A DNA stretch of 64,000 nucleotides, taken from NCBI GenBank assembly GCA_043744255.1, contig JAYTVA010000001.1:51379-115378 (forward strand), written 5' to 3'. A model generated the notes under the pieces. That model had not been told where the DNA came from and made no database searches. It saw only the letters and a list, made by a program, of their open reading frames with translations. The position numbers were made by a program, and so were the translations under genes. Positions within the stretch are counted from its first letter, which is position 1; the number at the start of each line of letters is the position of its first letter. This DNA comes from UKL13-2 sp043744255 (GTDB lineage: Bacteria > Pseudomonadota > Gammaproteobacteria > Burkholderiales > Usitatibacteraceae). Shown in pieces: positions 1-9,435 of this stretch.

Positions 1-7
1 GCCAAAG

Positions 8-196
8 ATGAAAACCAAGAGTGGGGCAGCCAAGCGCTTCAAAGTGCGCGGTTCGGGCTCCATCAAGCGCTCGCAAGCGTTCAAGCGCCACATCCTGACC
101 AAGAAGACGACCAAGAGCAAGCGTCAACTTCGCGGTACCGCCGAAATCCATGCAACCAACATCGTGAGTGTTCGCGCGATGTTGCCTTACGCGTAA
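8..196 (+). CDS. rpmI: 50S ribosomal protein L35
   Basis: This 62-residue, strongly basic protein matches L35, a small structural protein of the large ribosomal subunit. The N-terminus MKTKSGAAKRFKVRGSGSIK is the family hallmark, and the length is normal. rplT follows after 12 bases, giving the usual infC-rpmI-rplT order; infC itself would lie just outside the window. In many bacteria excess L20 represses this operon by binding the messenger. No such structure can be judged here because the upstream region is missing. Confidence 0.98.
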   Translation: MKTKSGAAKRFKVRGSGSIKRSQAFKRHILTKKTTKSKRQLRGTAEIHATNIVSVRAMLPYA

Positions 197-208
197 AGGA
201 GCGCCACC

Positions 209-568
209 ATGCCAAGAGTTAAACGTGGTGTAACCGCCCGCGCCCGTCACAAGAAAATCCTGAACCTTGCGAAGGGCTATCGCGGCCGTCGCAGTAAAGT
301 CTTCCGTATCGCCAAAGAAGCGGTGATGAAGGCAGGTCAATACGCGTACCGTGATCGCCGTAACAAAAAGCGTGCATTCCGCGCGTTGTGGATCGCGCGC
401 ATTAACGCCGCTGCCCGCAATGGCGGCATGAACTATTCAACGTTCATGAACGGTTTGAAGCGCGCTTCAATCACCGTGGATCGTAAGGTGTTGGCAGACT
501 TGGCCGTGTTGGACAAGCCCGCCTTTGCGCAGTTTATCGAGCAAGCGAAAGCGGCCCGTAGCGCGTAG
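209..568 (+). CDS. rplT: 50S ribosomal protein L20
   Basis: This 119-residue basic protein is L20, needed early in 50S assembly by binding 23S rRNA. It opens with MPRVKRGVTARARHKKILN and has the arginine-rich helical N-terminal half and globular C-terminal half of the family. AAAGGAG lies 6-7 bases before the ATG. It is co-transcribed with rpmI and followed by a strong hairpin before pheS. Confidence 0.98.
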   Translation: MPRVKRGVTARARHKKILNLAKGYRGRRSKVFRIAKEAVMKAGQYAYRDRRNKKRAFRALWIARINAAARNGGMNYSTFMNGLKRASITVDRKVLADLAVLDKPAFAQFIEQAKAARSA

Positions 569-587
569 TTTCAGTAACGTTCCACGC

Positions 588-627
588 AAAAGGCCCGCTT
601 CCGTAAACCGAGCGGGCCTTTTGTTTT
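588..627 (+). terminator. Rho-independent terminator or attenuator between rplT and pheS
   Basis: A 12-bp stem (588-599 with 611-622, GC core GGCCCGCT) with an 11-base loop is followed by GTTTTTCG. It separates the ribosomal genes from pheST and may give partial read-through. No phenylalanine-rich leader peptide is visible nearby, so classic pheM-type attenuation is not supported. Confidence 0.85.
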
Positions 628-655
628 TCGCAATTTGTATCTCTGGTAGGTGACC

Positions 656-1669
656 ATGAGCGACCTAAAATCCATTCTGCACGACGCACGAGTATCTCTC
701 CACAAAGTCAGATCACTCCCTGATTTGGAGCAGACCAAGGCGCGTTTTCTTGGCAAAACCGGCGCGGTCACCGAGTTGCTGAAAGGGCTTGGCAAACTCA
801 CCGTCGAAGAAAAAAAATCGGCCGGTGCCGCCATCAACGAGCTGAAGGGGCAGGTCGAAACGCTGCTCACCGAATGCAAGGCGAATATTCTCAACGCCGA
901 ACTCGAAGCCAAGCTCGCCGCCGAAGCGATCGACGTGACGCTGCCCGGTCGTACCTCAGGCGTGGGCGGCCTGCACCCGGTCACGCGTGCGCTGGAGCGC
1001 GTGGAGGCGCTGTTCGCGACCATGGGATTCTCAGTCGCCGATGGCCCAGAAATCGAAACCGACTTCTACAATTTCACCGCGCTCAACACGCCGGAAAATC
1101 ATCCCGCGCGCTCGATGCACGATACCTTCTACATCGAAGGCAGCAAAAACCTGCTACGCACTCACACCTCGCCGGTGCAGATTCGCTACATGCAGGAAGT
1201 GTCTAAACGTGGTGGCCCGCCAATTCGCATCATTTGTCCCGGCCGCGTTTATCGCTGCGACCACGATGCCACGCATTCGCCGATGTTCCATCAACTCGAA
1301 GGGCTGTGGGTCGATAGTGGCATCAGTCTCGCGGATTTGAAGGGCACGCTCACGCAATTTCTGAACGCATTTTTTGAACGCGACGACATGCAGATTCGTT
1401 TTCGTCCATCGTTTTTTCCGTTCGTTGAGCCCGGTGTTGAGGTCGATATGGAATGGGAGAACAAGGGCGGAAAAATTAAGTGGCTGGAGATCGGTGGCGC
1501 TGGTGTGGTGCATCCGCAAGTGTTGCGCAACGGCGGAATCGACCCAGAAAAATACTCAGGCTTCGCGTTCGGCATGGGCTTGGATCGCCTCGCGATGTTG
1601 AAGTACGGCGTGAATGATTTGCGCTTGTTCTTCGAAAACGACGTGAAGTTTCTCGCCCAATTTCGCTAG
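656..1669 (+). CDS. pheS: Phenylalanine-tRNA ligase alpha subunit
   Basis: This is the catalytic alpha subunit of the alpha2-beta2 enzyme that charges tRNA-Phe. The 337-residue protein has an N-terminal coiled-coil arm (about 1-90) and then the class II aminoacyl-tRNA synthetase core. Visible class II motifs include the motif 2 region CPGRVYRCDHDATHSPMFHQ and the C-terminal motif 3 stretch GFAFGMGLDRLAMLKYG. An ATG at 656 fits the family N-terminus MSDL; an in-frame GTG at 650 would add two residues. pheT follows after 10 bases. Confidence 0.97.
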   Translation: MSDLKSILHDARVSLHKVRSLPDLEQTKARFLGKTGAVTELLKGLGKLTVEEKKSAGAAINELKGQVETLLTECKANILNAELEAKLAAEAIDVTLPGRTSGVGGLHPVTRALERVEALFATMGFSVADGPEIETDFYNFTALNTPENHPARSMHDTFYIEGSKNLLRTHTSPVQIRYMQEVSKRGGPPIRIICPGRVYRCDHDATHSPMFHQLEGLWVDSGISLADLKGTLTQFLNAFFERDDMQIRFRPSFFPFVEPGVEVDMEWENKGGKIKWLEIGGAGVVHPQVLRNGGIDPEKYSGFAFGMGLDRLAMLKYGVNDLRLFFENDVKFLAQFR

Positions 1670-1679
1670 AAAGAAATAG

Positions 1680-4052
1680 ATGAAAGTTTCCGCAAATTGG
1701 CTCAAAACCCTCGTCGATACTAGACTTTCGACCGATGAACTCGCGCATCAACTGACCATGGCCGGCTTGGAGGTTGAAGAAATTTCGCCCGTCGCACCTG
1801 CGTACGACAAGATCGTGGTGGCGGAAGTCAAAACGGTCAGCCCGCATCCGAACGCCGATAAATTGCGCGTGACCGAAGTGGATGTCGGCACCGGCGCGCT
1901 GCTGCAAATCGTCTGTGGCGCACCGAACGTCGCGGTGGGTATGCGCGTGCCGTGTGCGCTGGTCGGCGCGATGCTGCCCGGCATTGAAATCAAGGAAGCG
2001 AAACTGCGTGGCGTTGATTCAAACGGCATGCTCTGCTCCGCGCGTGAACTCGGTTTGTCGGACGATCATGCTGGTCTCATGCCGCTGCCCGCTGATGCGC
2101 CAATTGGCCAAGACATTCGCGAATACCTCGATCTTGATGACGTGTATCTCACGCTAAAATTGACGCCCAATCGCGGTGATTGCCTATCGATGATTGGTAT
2201 CGCACGCGACCTCGCCGCCGTGCTGGGTACGAAGGCCAATCTGCCAAACACCGCGCCAGTCGTGGCGAACGGGACAGAGTCGCGTCCAATCACCATCGCT
2301 GCACCCAAGGCTTGTGGCCATTACGTTGGTCGTGTCATCAAAAACATCAACACGCGCGCGGCAACCCCAGAATGGATGAAGCGCCGCTTGGAGCGCGCCG
2401 GATTCCGCTCGATTTCGCCGCTGGTGGACATCACCAATTACCTCACACTGGAACGCGGTCGCCCGATGCACGCTTTCGATCTCGATAAGCTCAAGGGTGG
2501 CATCACGGTTCGTTTCCCGCACGCGGGCGAGGAAATGAATCTACTGAACGCGCAGCACGTCGTGCTGAAACCCGACATGCTGCTGATCGCCGATGATGCC
2601 GGAGCGGTCGCAATGGGCGGCGTGATGGGCGGGCTTGAAAGCATGGTCACCGATGCGACCACCAACGTGTTCTTCGAAGCTGCGTATTTCGACCCCGATG
2701 TTATTCAAGGCAAAACGCGCGAACTCGGTATCAACTCTGATGCCGCCTATCGCTTCGAACGCGGCGTGGATCCTCAGTCTCAACGCGATGGCATCGAATA
2801 CGCGACGCGCCTCACGCTCGATATTTGTGGCACCGCCACCACCGAAGTCGGCCCCATCACCGAGGCACACGGCGAGCTGCCGAAGCGTCTTTCGGTGCGT
2901 GTCCGCACTGCGCGCGTGAAGGCGCTGATCGGCATGGACATCGCCGCGACCACGATGCAAGAAACACTTAACCGTCTCAATTGTGCGGTCGTGAGCGAGG
3001 CCGATGCCCTCATCGTCACGCCACCGTCATACCGCTTCGACCTCAACATCGAAGAAGATTTCGTCGAAGAAATCGCGCGTGTTTACGGTTACGAAAAAGT
3101 CCCCGCAGCGCCACCAAAATCGTCCGTGGCGATGGTGCCGATTGGCGAAGCGCGCCGCTCGCGCGCGGCAATTCGTCATCAGCTCGCCGATCTCGGCTAT
3201 CAAGAAGTCATCAACTACAGCTTTATCCCCGCCGAGTGGGAAGCCGACTTCGCGGGCAACCGTGCGCCGGTGAAAGTTGCAAACCCGATCGCCAGCCACA
3301 TGAGCGTGATGCGCACCAGCTTGATCGGCGGGTTGATCGAGACGCTGAAGGGCAACTTGAATCGCGGCGAATCGCGGCTGCGCTTGTTCGAAGTAGGGCG
3401 CTGCTTTTTGTCCGCTGAGGCCGATTACGCGGCGCAGCCCGAACGCATCGCGGCACTCGCCTATGGCGCGCGGCACATCGAGCAGTGGGGCGAAGACAAA
3501 ACCGCCAAGGCCGATTTTTACAGCGTCAAAGGCGATCTGGAAGCGTTCCTGAGTGGTATGGAGTTACGTTTCGAGGTAATCGCCCATCCCGCGCTGCATC
3601 CCGGTCGCGCGGCAACCGTCTTGGTGGCCGGAAAACCGGTCGGCATCATCGGCGAGCTGCACCCGCGTTGGCAGCAAAAGTACGAATTGCCAAACGCCCC
3701 GGTGTTGTTCGAACTCGACGTCGCCATCATCGCCGAAGGGCGCGCGCCGCGCTTTTCGCCGGTCTCGCGCATGCAGCCAGTGCGCCGCGACTTGGCGCTC
3801 ACGGTCGCTGAAGCCACCCCGGTTCAGGCGCTTTTAACGGCCGTTTTGAGCCAAAAATTGCCGAACGTCACTGAATTCGCGCTGTTCGATTTATACCGGG
3901 GTTCTGGGGTCGCCAGCGGGCAAAAAAGCCTTGCGTTTCGGGTAGTTATGCAAGATACTGAAAAAAATTTGACAGATTCTGCGTGTGATTCCACAATGGC
4001 AGAAATAGTTAAGGTTTTGAGTGAGCAATTTGGCGCAACCCTCAGAAAATAA
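1680..4052 (+). CDS. pheT: Phenylalanine-tRNA ligase beta subunit
   Basis: This 790-residue partner of PheS provides tRNA binding and editing. In order it shows an N-terminal EMAP/tRNA-binding OB fold (about 40-150), the B3/B4 editing domain (about 210-390, with MHAFDLDKL), B5 (about 400-480, VARVYGYEKVP-like element), the catalytic-like core, and a C-terminal ferredoxin-like anticodon-binding domain (about 700-790). The length is normal for bacteria. It ends 8 bases before ihfA, in the standard pheST-ihfA order. Confidence 0.97.
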   Translation: MKVSANWLKTLVDTRLSTDELAHQLTMAGLEVEEISPVAPAYDKIVVAEVKTVSPHPNADKLRVTEVDVGTGALLQIVCGAPNVAVGMRVPCALVGAMLPGIEIKEAKLRGVDSNGMLCSARELGLSDDHAGLMPLPADAPIGQDIREYLDLDDVYLTLKLTPNRGDCLSMIGIARDLAAVLGTKANLPNTAPVVANGTESRPITIAAPKACGHYVGRVIKNINTRAATPEWMKRRLERAGFRSISPLVDITNYLTLERGRPMHAFDLDKLKGGITVRFPHAGEEMNLLNAQHVVLKPDMLLIADDAGAVAMGGVMGGLESMVTDATTNVFFEAAYFDPDVIQGKTRELGINSDAAYRFERGVDPQSQRDGIEYATRLTLDICGTATTEVGPITEAHGELPKRLSVRVRTARVKALIGMDIAATTMQETLNRLNCAVVSEADALIVTPPSYRFDLNIEEDFVEEIARVYGYEKVPAAPPKSSVAMVPIGEARRSRAAIRHQLADLGYQEVINYSFIPAEWEADFAGNRAPVKVANPIASHMSVMRTSLIGGLIETLKGNLNRGESRLRLFEVGRCFLSAEADYAAQPERIAALAYGARHIEQWGEDKTAKADFYSVKGDLEAFLSGMELRFEVIAHPALHPGRAATVLVAGKPVGIIGELHPRWQQKYELPNAPVLFELDVAIIAEGRAPRFSPVSRMQPVRRDLALTVAEATPVQALLTAVLSQKLPNVTEFALFDLYRGSGVASGQKSLAFRVVMQDTEKNLTDSACDSTMAEIVKVLSEQFGATLRK

Positions 4053-4060
4053 ACACAAAA

Positions 4061-4372
4061 ATGACAATGACGTTGACAAAAGCTGAGCTTGCGGACTTAA
4101 TGTTCGAAAAGGTCGGTCTTAACAAGCGTGAAGCCAAGGATATGGTTGAATCTTTCTTCGAAGAAATCCGCATCACCCTCGAAAAAGGCGACTCCGTCAA
4201 GCTCTCCGGTTTTGGTAATTTTCAGCTACGCAACAAGCCGCAACGTCCGGGTCGCAACCCAAAGACGGGCGAAGAAATCCCGATTACCGCACGTCGCGTT
4301 GTTACGTTCCACGCCAGTCAAAAACTAAAAAGTCTCGTAGAAAAGTCATTCAATGGAACCACTGCCAACTAG
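4061..4372 (+). CDS. ihfA: Integration host factor alpha subunit
   Basis: This 103-residue protein of the HU/IHF family bends DNA as a heterodimer with IhfB, in replication, recombination and transcription. The beta-arm shows the family signature GFGNFQLRNKPQRPGRNP, whose proline intercalates into DNA, then KTGEEIPITARRVVTF. Two ATGs lie close together (4061 and 4067); the family N-terminus TLTKAELA fits either. The 3' end overlaps the next gene by 20 bases, which suggests translational coupling. Confidence 0.96.
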   Translation: MTMTLTKAELADLMFEKVGLNKREAKDMVESFFEEIRITLEKGDSVKLSGFGNFQLRNKPQRPGRNPKTGEEIPITARRVVTFHASQKLKSLVEKSFNGTTAN

Positions 4373-4727
4373 CGGCCTCCCCACCATCCCGGCCAAACGC
4401 TACTTCACCATCGGTGAAGTCAGCGAACTATGCGGCGTCAAACCGCATGTGCTGCGCTATTGGGAACAAGAATTCACGCAACTCAAACCGCTCAAACGTC
4501 GCGGCAATCGTCGCTACTATCAACACCACGAAGTCCTGTTGATTCGCCGCATCCGCGAACTGCTTTATGAACATGGCTTCACCATCAACGGTGCGCGCAA
4601 TCGACTCGATGGCCCAGACGCCACACCTGTCTCTATCGCCACCGCATCGCGTACCGAGCGCCAACTCGACACCCGCCAAATCAAGAGTGAACTCAAGAGC
4701 ATTCTTTCCATGCTCAACGCGCAGTAG
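4353..4727 (+). CDS. MerR-family transcriptional regulator
   Basis: This 124-residue regulator has an N-terminal winged-helix MerR DNA-binding domain (about residues 15-85). Clear elements are YFTIGEVSELCGVKPHVLRYWEQEF and the wing-helix RRYYQHHEV, split here into the first 10 and later residues of the domain. The C-terminal tail is short, with no metal- or drug-binding domain visible. A MerR gene directly after ihfA is a conserved arrangement in Beta- and Gammaproteobacteria; its ligand and targets are generally unknown. The start lies inside ihfA in another frame. Confidence 0.92.
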   Translation: MEPLPTSGLPTIPAKRYFTIGEVSELCGVKPHVLRYWEQEFTQLKPLKRRGNRRYYQHHEVLLIRRIRELLYEHGFTINGARNRLDGPDATPVSIATASRTERQLDTRQIKSELKSILSMLNAQ

Positions 4728-4742
4728 CGCGAGCTAACCCGC

Positions 4743-4748
4743 TATAAT
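4743..4748 (+). promoter_or_regulatory. -10 box of the tRNA-Pro promoter
   Basis: A perfect TATAAT lies 12 bases before the tRNA 5' end, right for a mature-end-proximal start. No convincing -35 hexamer is seen at 16-18 bases upstream. Confidence 0.7.
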
Positions 4749-4759
4749 CTGCACCTCGG

Positions 4760-4837
<78 letters not shown>

Positions 4838-4845
4838 ATTGACAC

Positions 4846-4873
4846 AAAGCCAACTTTCTCAAGTTGGCTTTTT
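4846..4873. terminator. Bidirectional terminator between tRNA-Pro and jetD
   Basis: A hairpin with arms AAGCCAACTT and AAGTTGGCTT around a 3-base loop has A and T tracts on its two sides. It can stop the tRNA transcript on the plus strand and the defence operon on the minus strand; the jetD stop codon lies inside it. Confidence 0.85.
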
Positions 4874-6064
4874 CAATTGCGGAATCGCCAACTGTAGTTG
4901 TTCAAGCTCTTGATGTACCCGTTCGATGCAAATGCGCTCTTGCTCGAATCTCAAATTACTGCGTATCGCGTTTCGGCGGAGCTCATCGTAAAGGTCTGCT
5001 TCCTCGCACGTGAGGCGCGTCAGGTCATGCGTTGCCTGTTGTTCTTCGTCAACCCAGCAATGGCGATGCCTCATGAGCGTTGCTCTGTCCATGAGAAATG
5101 AAGTGACGTTTGGAAACCGTTGCCTGAGTTGATCAAGAATCGCGAAACCATGGGTATCAATATCACCCCAGTAGAAGATCGCACACTTCTTCATCCAGTC
5201 AGCTTTGGCGAGCGCTTCCCAGCCATAGCCCTTGCCAAAAATAACAATGCTGCTCGGAAATGAGGGTAAAGCCAGAAAGTTCACTTCGTTCTCCGTGATA
5301 AAGATGAAGCGTGGGTTCAAATCGAGCGCCGCAAAAGTAGCTGAGTTCAGTGCAATATCAGCATCGCCTCCACGTATCGCTGGCCAGACCATCGGATCTA
5401 ACAAGCGAAATCGGATGTGCACAGGTTTAGCCTTAAAGCCATATCGCTCTGCAAACCGAGTGCTTGCTGAATGGTCATGACTGATCTGTTCAGTGGGCAG
5501 GACAATGTCAAACCATTCAGCAAGCACACCTGCTTTTGATTCAATGAATTTGGTATGTACGCCCGGAATGTCAACTTGGCGTAAATAGACATTGGGACGA
5601 GGATTGCGCTTGATCCAATCTGTGATCGCTATCAAATGATTCCAATCATTGCTGTAACCCAGCGCGCGAATCGGATGGTCATTCATCCACGGAAGCAGCT
5701 CGGGTAGTTGCGCGGTGAGTCGATCGGCCAGCTCTTGATAGCACTCTAGTTCTGGTTGCTTGCTGAGAATAGCGATAGCATTTGCAAGATCATCAACCCA
5801 GACGGATTCAGGAATGGAGTTTTTACCGAGTACGCGGTGCGTCAATTCTCGAAATTCGAAGCGATAGTGCCGCAGTGAGTCGATGTGACTGATCCACTCT
5901 CGAACATTTTCAAAGCGCTCGCTCAATTCGGCAGAGCTCGGCGCTCTGAACTTCAGCTTGAGCGGGAATAGATCGTCCGGTTTTAGCCCGTATCGAAGTA
6001 AATCACCGCGATCCCACAACTTCTGAATCTGCGCGGTCAAGTCTGCCGCACGAGTCCAACTCAC
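4859..6064 (-). CDS. jetD: Wadjet nuclease subunit JetD (DUF3322-DUF2220, Toprim-like)
   Basis: JetD is the DNA-cleaving subunit of Wadjet, which cuts small circular DNA after loop extrusion by JetABC. The 401-residue protein has an N-terminal DUF3322-like region (about 1-190) and a C-terminal DUF2220 topoisomerase VI-like Toprim domain. The expected acidic residues are present: ENE (E258, E260) and DID in YWGDIDTHGFAIL (D301, D303). The nuclease therefore looks intact. The GTG start overlaps the jetC stop in GTGA, indicating translational coupling. It is the last gene of the abiE-jet operon. Confidence 0.93.
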   Translation of the reverse strand: MSWTRAADLTAQIQKLWDRGDLLRYGLKPDDLFPLKLKFRAPSSAELSERFENVREWISHIDSLRHYRFEFRELTHRVLGKNSIPESVWVDDLANAIAILSKQPELECYQELADRLTAQLPELLPWMNDHPIRALGYSNDWNHLIAITDWIKRNPRPNVYLRQVDIPGVHTKFIESKAGVLAEWFDIVLPTEQISHDHSASTRFAERYGFKAKPVHIRFRLLDPMVWPAIRGGDADIALNSATFAALDLNPRFIFITENEVNFLALPSFPSSIVIFGKGYGWEALAKADWMKKCAIFYWGDIDTHGFAILDQLRQRFPNVTSFLMDRATLMRHRHCWVDEEQQATHDLTRLTCEEADLYDELRRNAIRSNLRFEQERICIERVHQELEQLQLAIPQLKKPT

Positions 6065-9000
6065 GAGGACTTCCTCGCTTTTTCTTCGCGATACTCAGCA
6101 ATCGATAAATTCCTGAGTTTGGATGCCTTGCCTTGCTCGTTATGCACAAAGCCCACGCTTGAGACGTAGGGATCAATGATGTGGATTTTTTGTAAGGGCG
6201 TGACAATCAATAGTTGGAGATTGAGCTTGCTAAATAACTCAAGTCCATAGCGCGCAGAGTCGTCTGACCCGCGACCGAACGCTTCATCGATCACCACGAA
6301 GTGAAAAGAACGTGATCGGGTTGTTTCCCAATCTAACCCAAACTGATATGCGAGACTCGCCGCCAAGATGGTGTAGGCCAGCTTTTCCTTTTGCCCGCCG
6401 GACTTACCGCCGGAGTCGGAATAGTGCTCATGCTCGGTGCCGTCGGCCCGGTATCGCTCGCTTGCCGCAAAAGCAAACCAATTGCGAACGTCAGTAACCC
6501 GTTGAGTCCATTTTTTGTCTATCTCCGTAGTGCCGTCGCGGCCTCGAAACCGATCAACGATCAGTTTAACTTGAAGAAATTTTGCCTCTGAATACTGCGC
6601 GTCTGCCGAGCCAGTCAGGCTACCTTCCGTGCAAGCGCGAAGATCGCCCTGAAAATCACGGATGTCCGCATCTAGGGTCTGCTCTGCTTCAAGTACGATG
6701 TATCGACCTGGGTTGTAGTCGATCTGCGTAAGCGAATGGTTGATATGCTCGATTCGCTCGTCAATCATCTCGCGCTCTCGCATCAACTGAGCGTTAAAGT
6801 TGGCAATCTCATTGATAGTGTTGACCGTGAGTAGCTCCTTGAAAGCGCTGTCGAATCGGGGCAAGTCATCTTGCAGTAGCTTGTCGAGCAAATTTTTGTA
6901 CTCAAATGCAGCCTCTGGCGTGGCATCAAAGTCGCGCGTTTCGAGTTTGAATTCCTCCTTGAATGCCGCCATCGCTTGCGTGATCTTGTCGCGCAAGCGC
7001 TCGATTTTAGATTTCTCTGCATCTATCTTGGCCTGCACGCCATCGCGAAGCTCCCTTTCTTTCGAATCGCATGACTCGAACGTCAGGTGCTGCTCACTCA
7101 GCATCTCTGTTCGTAGTGTCTCCAACAATTTAGCAACTGGCGCAGCGATCGTTATGGCTGCGGGCTCTAGAGCCTCCAGTTTCAGTCGGTTAGCCGTATC
7201 TTTTTTTTCTTCATTTTTAGATCGCCGAACGATTGCATCATTCAAGTCTTCATTGATCTTATCCAGCTCAGTTTCCATTTCCCGCAGACGCTGACGAAGT
7301 TGCAGTAATTTGTCTGACGCCGCCTCGAGTAGGGTGATCTCTTGTTTTAGTGCTTCGATTTCAGTGGCGATGGTTCGCCAGTCGAGCTCCGCGTAATCTC
7401 GAAATTCTTCTAATTTGTCGATTGACGACAGCCGAACCCGTAGGGTGTTCCGGGTTGACTGCAAAGTGCTGATCCCGTGCGCTTTGTCCGCCAATTCTTG
7501 CTCAAGCTGCTTACGTGTGGCTTCTAGCGTCGCGATTTTTTCTTGATTCGACCAACCCAACACAAAGCGGCTTCGGTCAGTGATGCTGTACCGATCATCC
7601 TTCTCATGTCGTCCCGTAGGATCCTTGAGTTGCCCAGCCAGAGTGATGGCTCTTGGCTCACGCCTGAATTGATCTTGCGTTGCACAACAGGCAACGTCAA
7701 AACGCCGAATCACCTCTGCATTTATCCAGTCATAGAACCCGGAGTCAGGCTTGATGGAAAGCTTGCGAACCAGTGAATCTGGGTGCGCGCTATTCGTGTC
7801 ACTCTTTCGTACTGCGCGTACGTGAAAATAAACAAAACGGCCGCTGAGTGGATTCTCATCAACCCATTGCGAGACAGCACGGTATTGCTCATCCGGAACG
7901 AGCATGGACAAGCCGAAGCTTCGTAGCAAGCGCTCGGCCGCGCCTTCCCATGCTCGCTCTTCGTCTCGCACGCGCAGCAACTCGCCCGCAAACGGTAACT
8001 TGTCTTCGGTGATGCCCAGCGCGATGACAAGCGCTGATCGAATTTGAATTTGCCTCGCTTCAATATTGCTCTTACGCGATTTAAGGCTTTTGATTTCTTG
8101 ATTAACTTCATCATGGTATTTTCTTTGATCCCTGAAATCGAATTCTAGCTCTCGCGCTTCGTTCTCATTGGCAGCAACTTTTTGGCGCAATTCATCAACA
8201 ATTTTGGTGAGTTCAGATTTTTGCACTAAGAACGCGTCTTCACCATCGGCTGGGGCCGCGTCTAGGTGCTTAATGAGCTCTGCATACCGATCTGCTTTGG
8301 CGCGCTTTGCAGCCTTGGCTTGCTCTTTAGCTATCACGTCATTGGCAAGTCGATTCAGCCGATCTCCACCGTTATCGCTGATCGATTGCTTAATATCGTC
8401 TTTGCTCTTGCCCGCTTCGATTTGCCGCGTTTGCAGTCTTTCCGCGGCGACGTTGAGCTTTTGCCATTCGTCGTCAAGACTTGATATTCGCTTATCCAAC
8501 AAGTCCACTTTGTGCTTGGCAAAGTAGGGATGCAATGCATCGCGGCATTTCCTGATCAAGTCAACATCTGATGCCAGTTGACCGTTTCGATCACAGTCCG
8601 CCACCAACGGTGCTAGTAAGCTCGCCTGCCGCTTGGCGCTGAGCACCGCCTCGTGTGCCCGATTTAAATCATCAAAATGTGCAATCAAGGCGCTTATGCG
8701 CTTGCCCACATCAAAGGGTTCTAGCATGTGGTGGCGAACGAAGTCGGTCAGATTTCCGACCGATTTCATTGATACCGTTTGATGAAAAAGCTCAAGCGCC
8801 TGATCGTTCTTTATTCCGAAGCATCGTTTGAACCAGGCGCCGTAAGGAGGAAATGTGTCAAAGAGTTCAACATCAACGGAGCGTAGGCGCTTGCGTAGTT
8901 TCGTGATATCAGTACCAAAGTTGGCAAAGTCATCAACAATGGACATACCGCCTTCCGATGCCGCGTAGAGACGACTCGGCTGTCCGTGGGTATCTTTGAA

Positions 9001-9435
9001 CCAGAAGACCTGCGCCAACGAGACAGTCTGGTCGTAGTCGGCGTTGTAGAAGACGCCTAGGATCACCGAGTAGCTGTTGTGGTCCCGCAGTGCAACGGGT
9101 TTGGCTGAACCGGTAGACTCATTACGCTCCGACTTGTAATGTCCCAGGACGTAGGAACGCAAGCTTCTTTCCTTGGCATCCGCGCCGGCCGCTTTGTTGT
9201 ACGCAATACGATTAGCTGGCACGAGCAGAGTGGTGACGGCATCGACCAAAGTCGATTTTCCGGAGCCAATATCTCCGGTGAGTAAGCCGTTCTTGCCGTC
9301 TAATGGCAATGTCCAAACATGGTTGTCAAATGTCCCCCAATTGAGGACTTCGAGTCGTTGCAAGCGAAAGCCCGCCATGCGATTGACCCCTTGTCTAGGC
9401 TCGTCATGAGCACCGCTACCGGCCATCTTCTGCAT
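6061..9435 (-). CDS. jetC: Wadjet SMC-like ATPase JetC
   Basis: JetC is the MukB/SMC-like motor of Wadjet. From the preferred start it has 1124 residues. The N-terminal half-ATPase carries a Walker A motif, GDIGSGKST (about 54-62). Long coiled coils rich in Glu, Lys and Leu fill about 250-950, with a hinge-like globular part near the middle. The C-terminal half has the ABC signature KSGGQ (about 1011-1015) and Walker B FHFVVIDEAF (about 1044-1053). An upstream ATG at 9513 exists, but AAGGAGG sits 8 bases before the ATG at 9435, so that start is chosen. It overlaps jetB by 20 bases. Confidence 0.94.
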   Translation of the reverse strand: MQKMAGSGAHDEPRQGVNRMAGFRLQRLEVLNWGTFDNHVWTLPLDGKNGLLTGDIGSGKSTLVDAVTTLLVPANRIAYNKAAGADAKERSLRSYVLGHYKSERNESTGSAKPVALRDHNSYSVILGVFYNADYDQTVSLAQVFWFKDTHGQPSRLYAASEGGMSIVDDFANFGTDITKLRKRLRSVDVELFDTFPPYGAWFKRCFGIKNDQALELFHQTVSMKSVGNLTDFVRHHMLEPFDVGKRISALIAHFDDLNRAHEAVLSAKRQASLLAPLVADCDRNGQLASDVDLIRKCRDALHPYFAKHKVDLLDKRISSLDDEWQKLNVAAERLQTRQIEAGKSKDDIKQSISDNGGDRLNRLANDVIAKEQAKAAKRAKADRYAELIKHLDAAPADGEDAFLVQKSELTKIVDELRQKVAANENEARELEFDFRDQRKYHDEVNQEIKSLKSRKSNIEARQIQIRSALVIALGITEDKLPFAGELLRVRDEERAWEGAAERLLRSFGLSMLVPDEQYRAVSQWVDENPLSGRFVYFHVRAVRKSDTNSAHPDSLVRKLSIKPDSGFYDWINAEVIRRFDVACCATQDQFRREPRAITLAGQLKDPTGRHEKDDRYSITDRSRFVLGWSNQEKIATLEATRKQLEQELADKAHGISTLQSTRNTLRVRLSSIDKLEEFRDYAELDWRTIATEIEALKQEITLLEAASDKLLQLRQRLREMETELDKINEDLNDAIVRRSKNEEKKDTANRLKLEALEPAAITIAAPVAKLLETLRTEMLSEQHLTFESCDSKERELRDGVQAKIDAEKSKIERLRDKITQAMAAFKEEFKLETRDFDATPEAAFEYKNLLDKLLQDDLPRFDSAFKELLTVNTINEIANFNAQLMREREMIDERIEHINHSLTQIDYNPGRYIVLEAEQTLDADIRDFQGDLRACTEGSLTGSADAQYSEAKFLQVKLIVDRFRGRDGTTEIDKKWTQRVTDVRNWFAFAASERYRADGTEHEHYSDSGGKSGGQKEKLAYTILAASLAYQFGLDWETTRSRSFHFVVIDEAFGRGSDDSARYGLELFSKLNLQLLIVTPLQKIHIIDPYVSSVGFVHNEQGKASKLRNLSIAEYREEKARKSS

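Noticed and set aside
569..655. pheM-type attenuation leader
   Set aside because: There is a hairpin but no short frame with phenylalanine codons before it.
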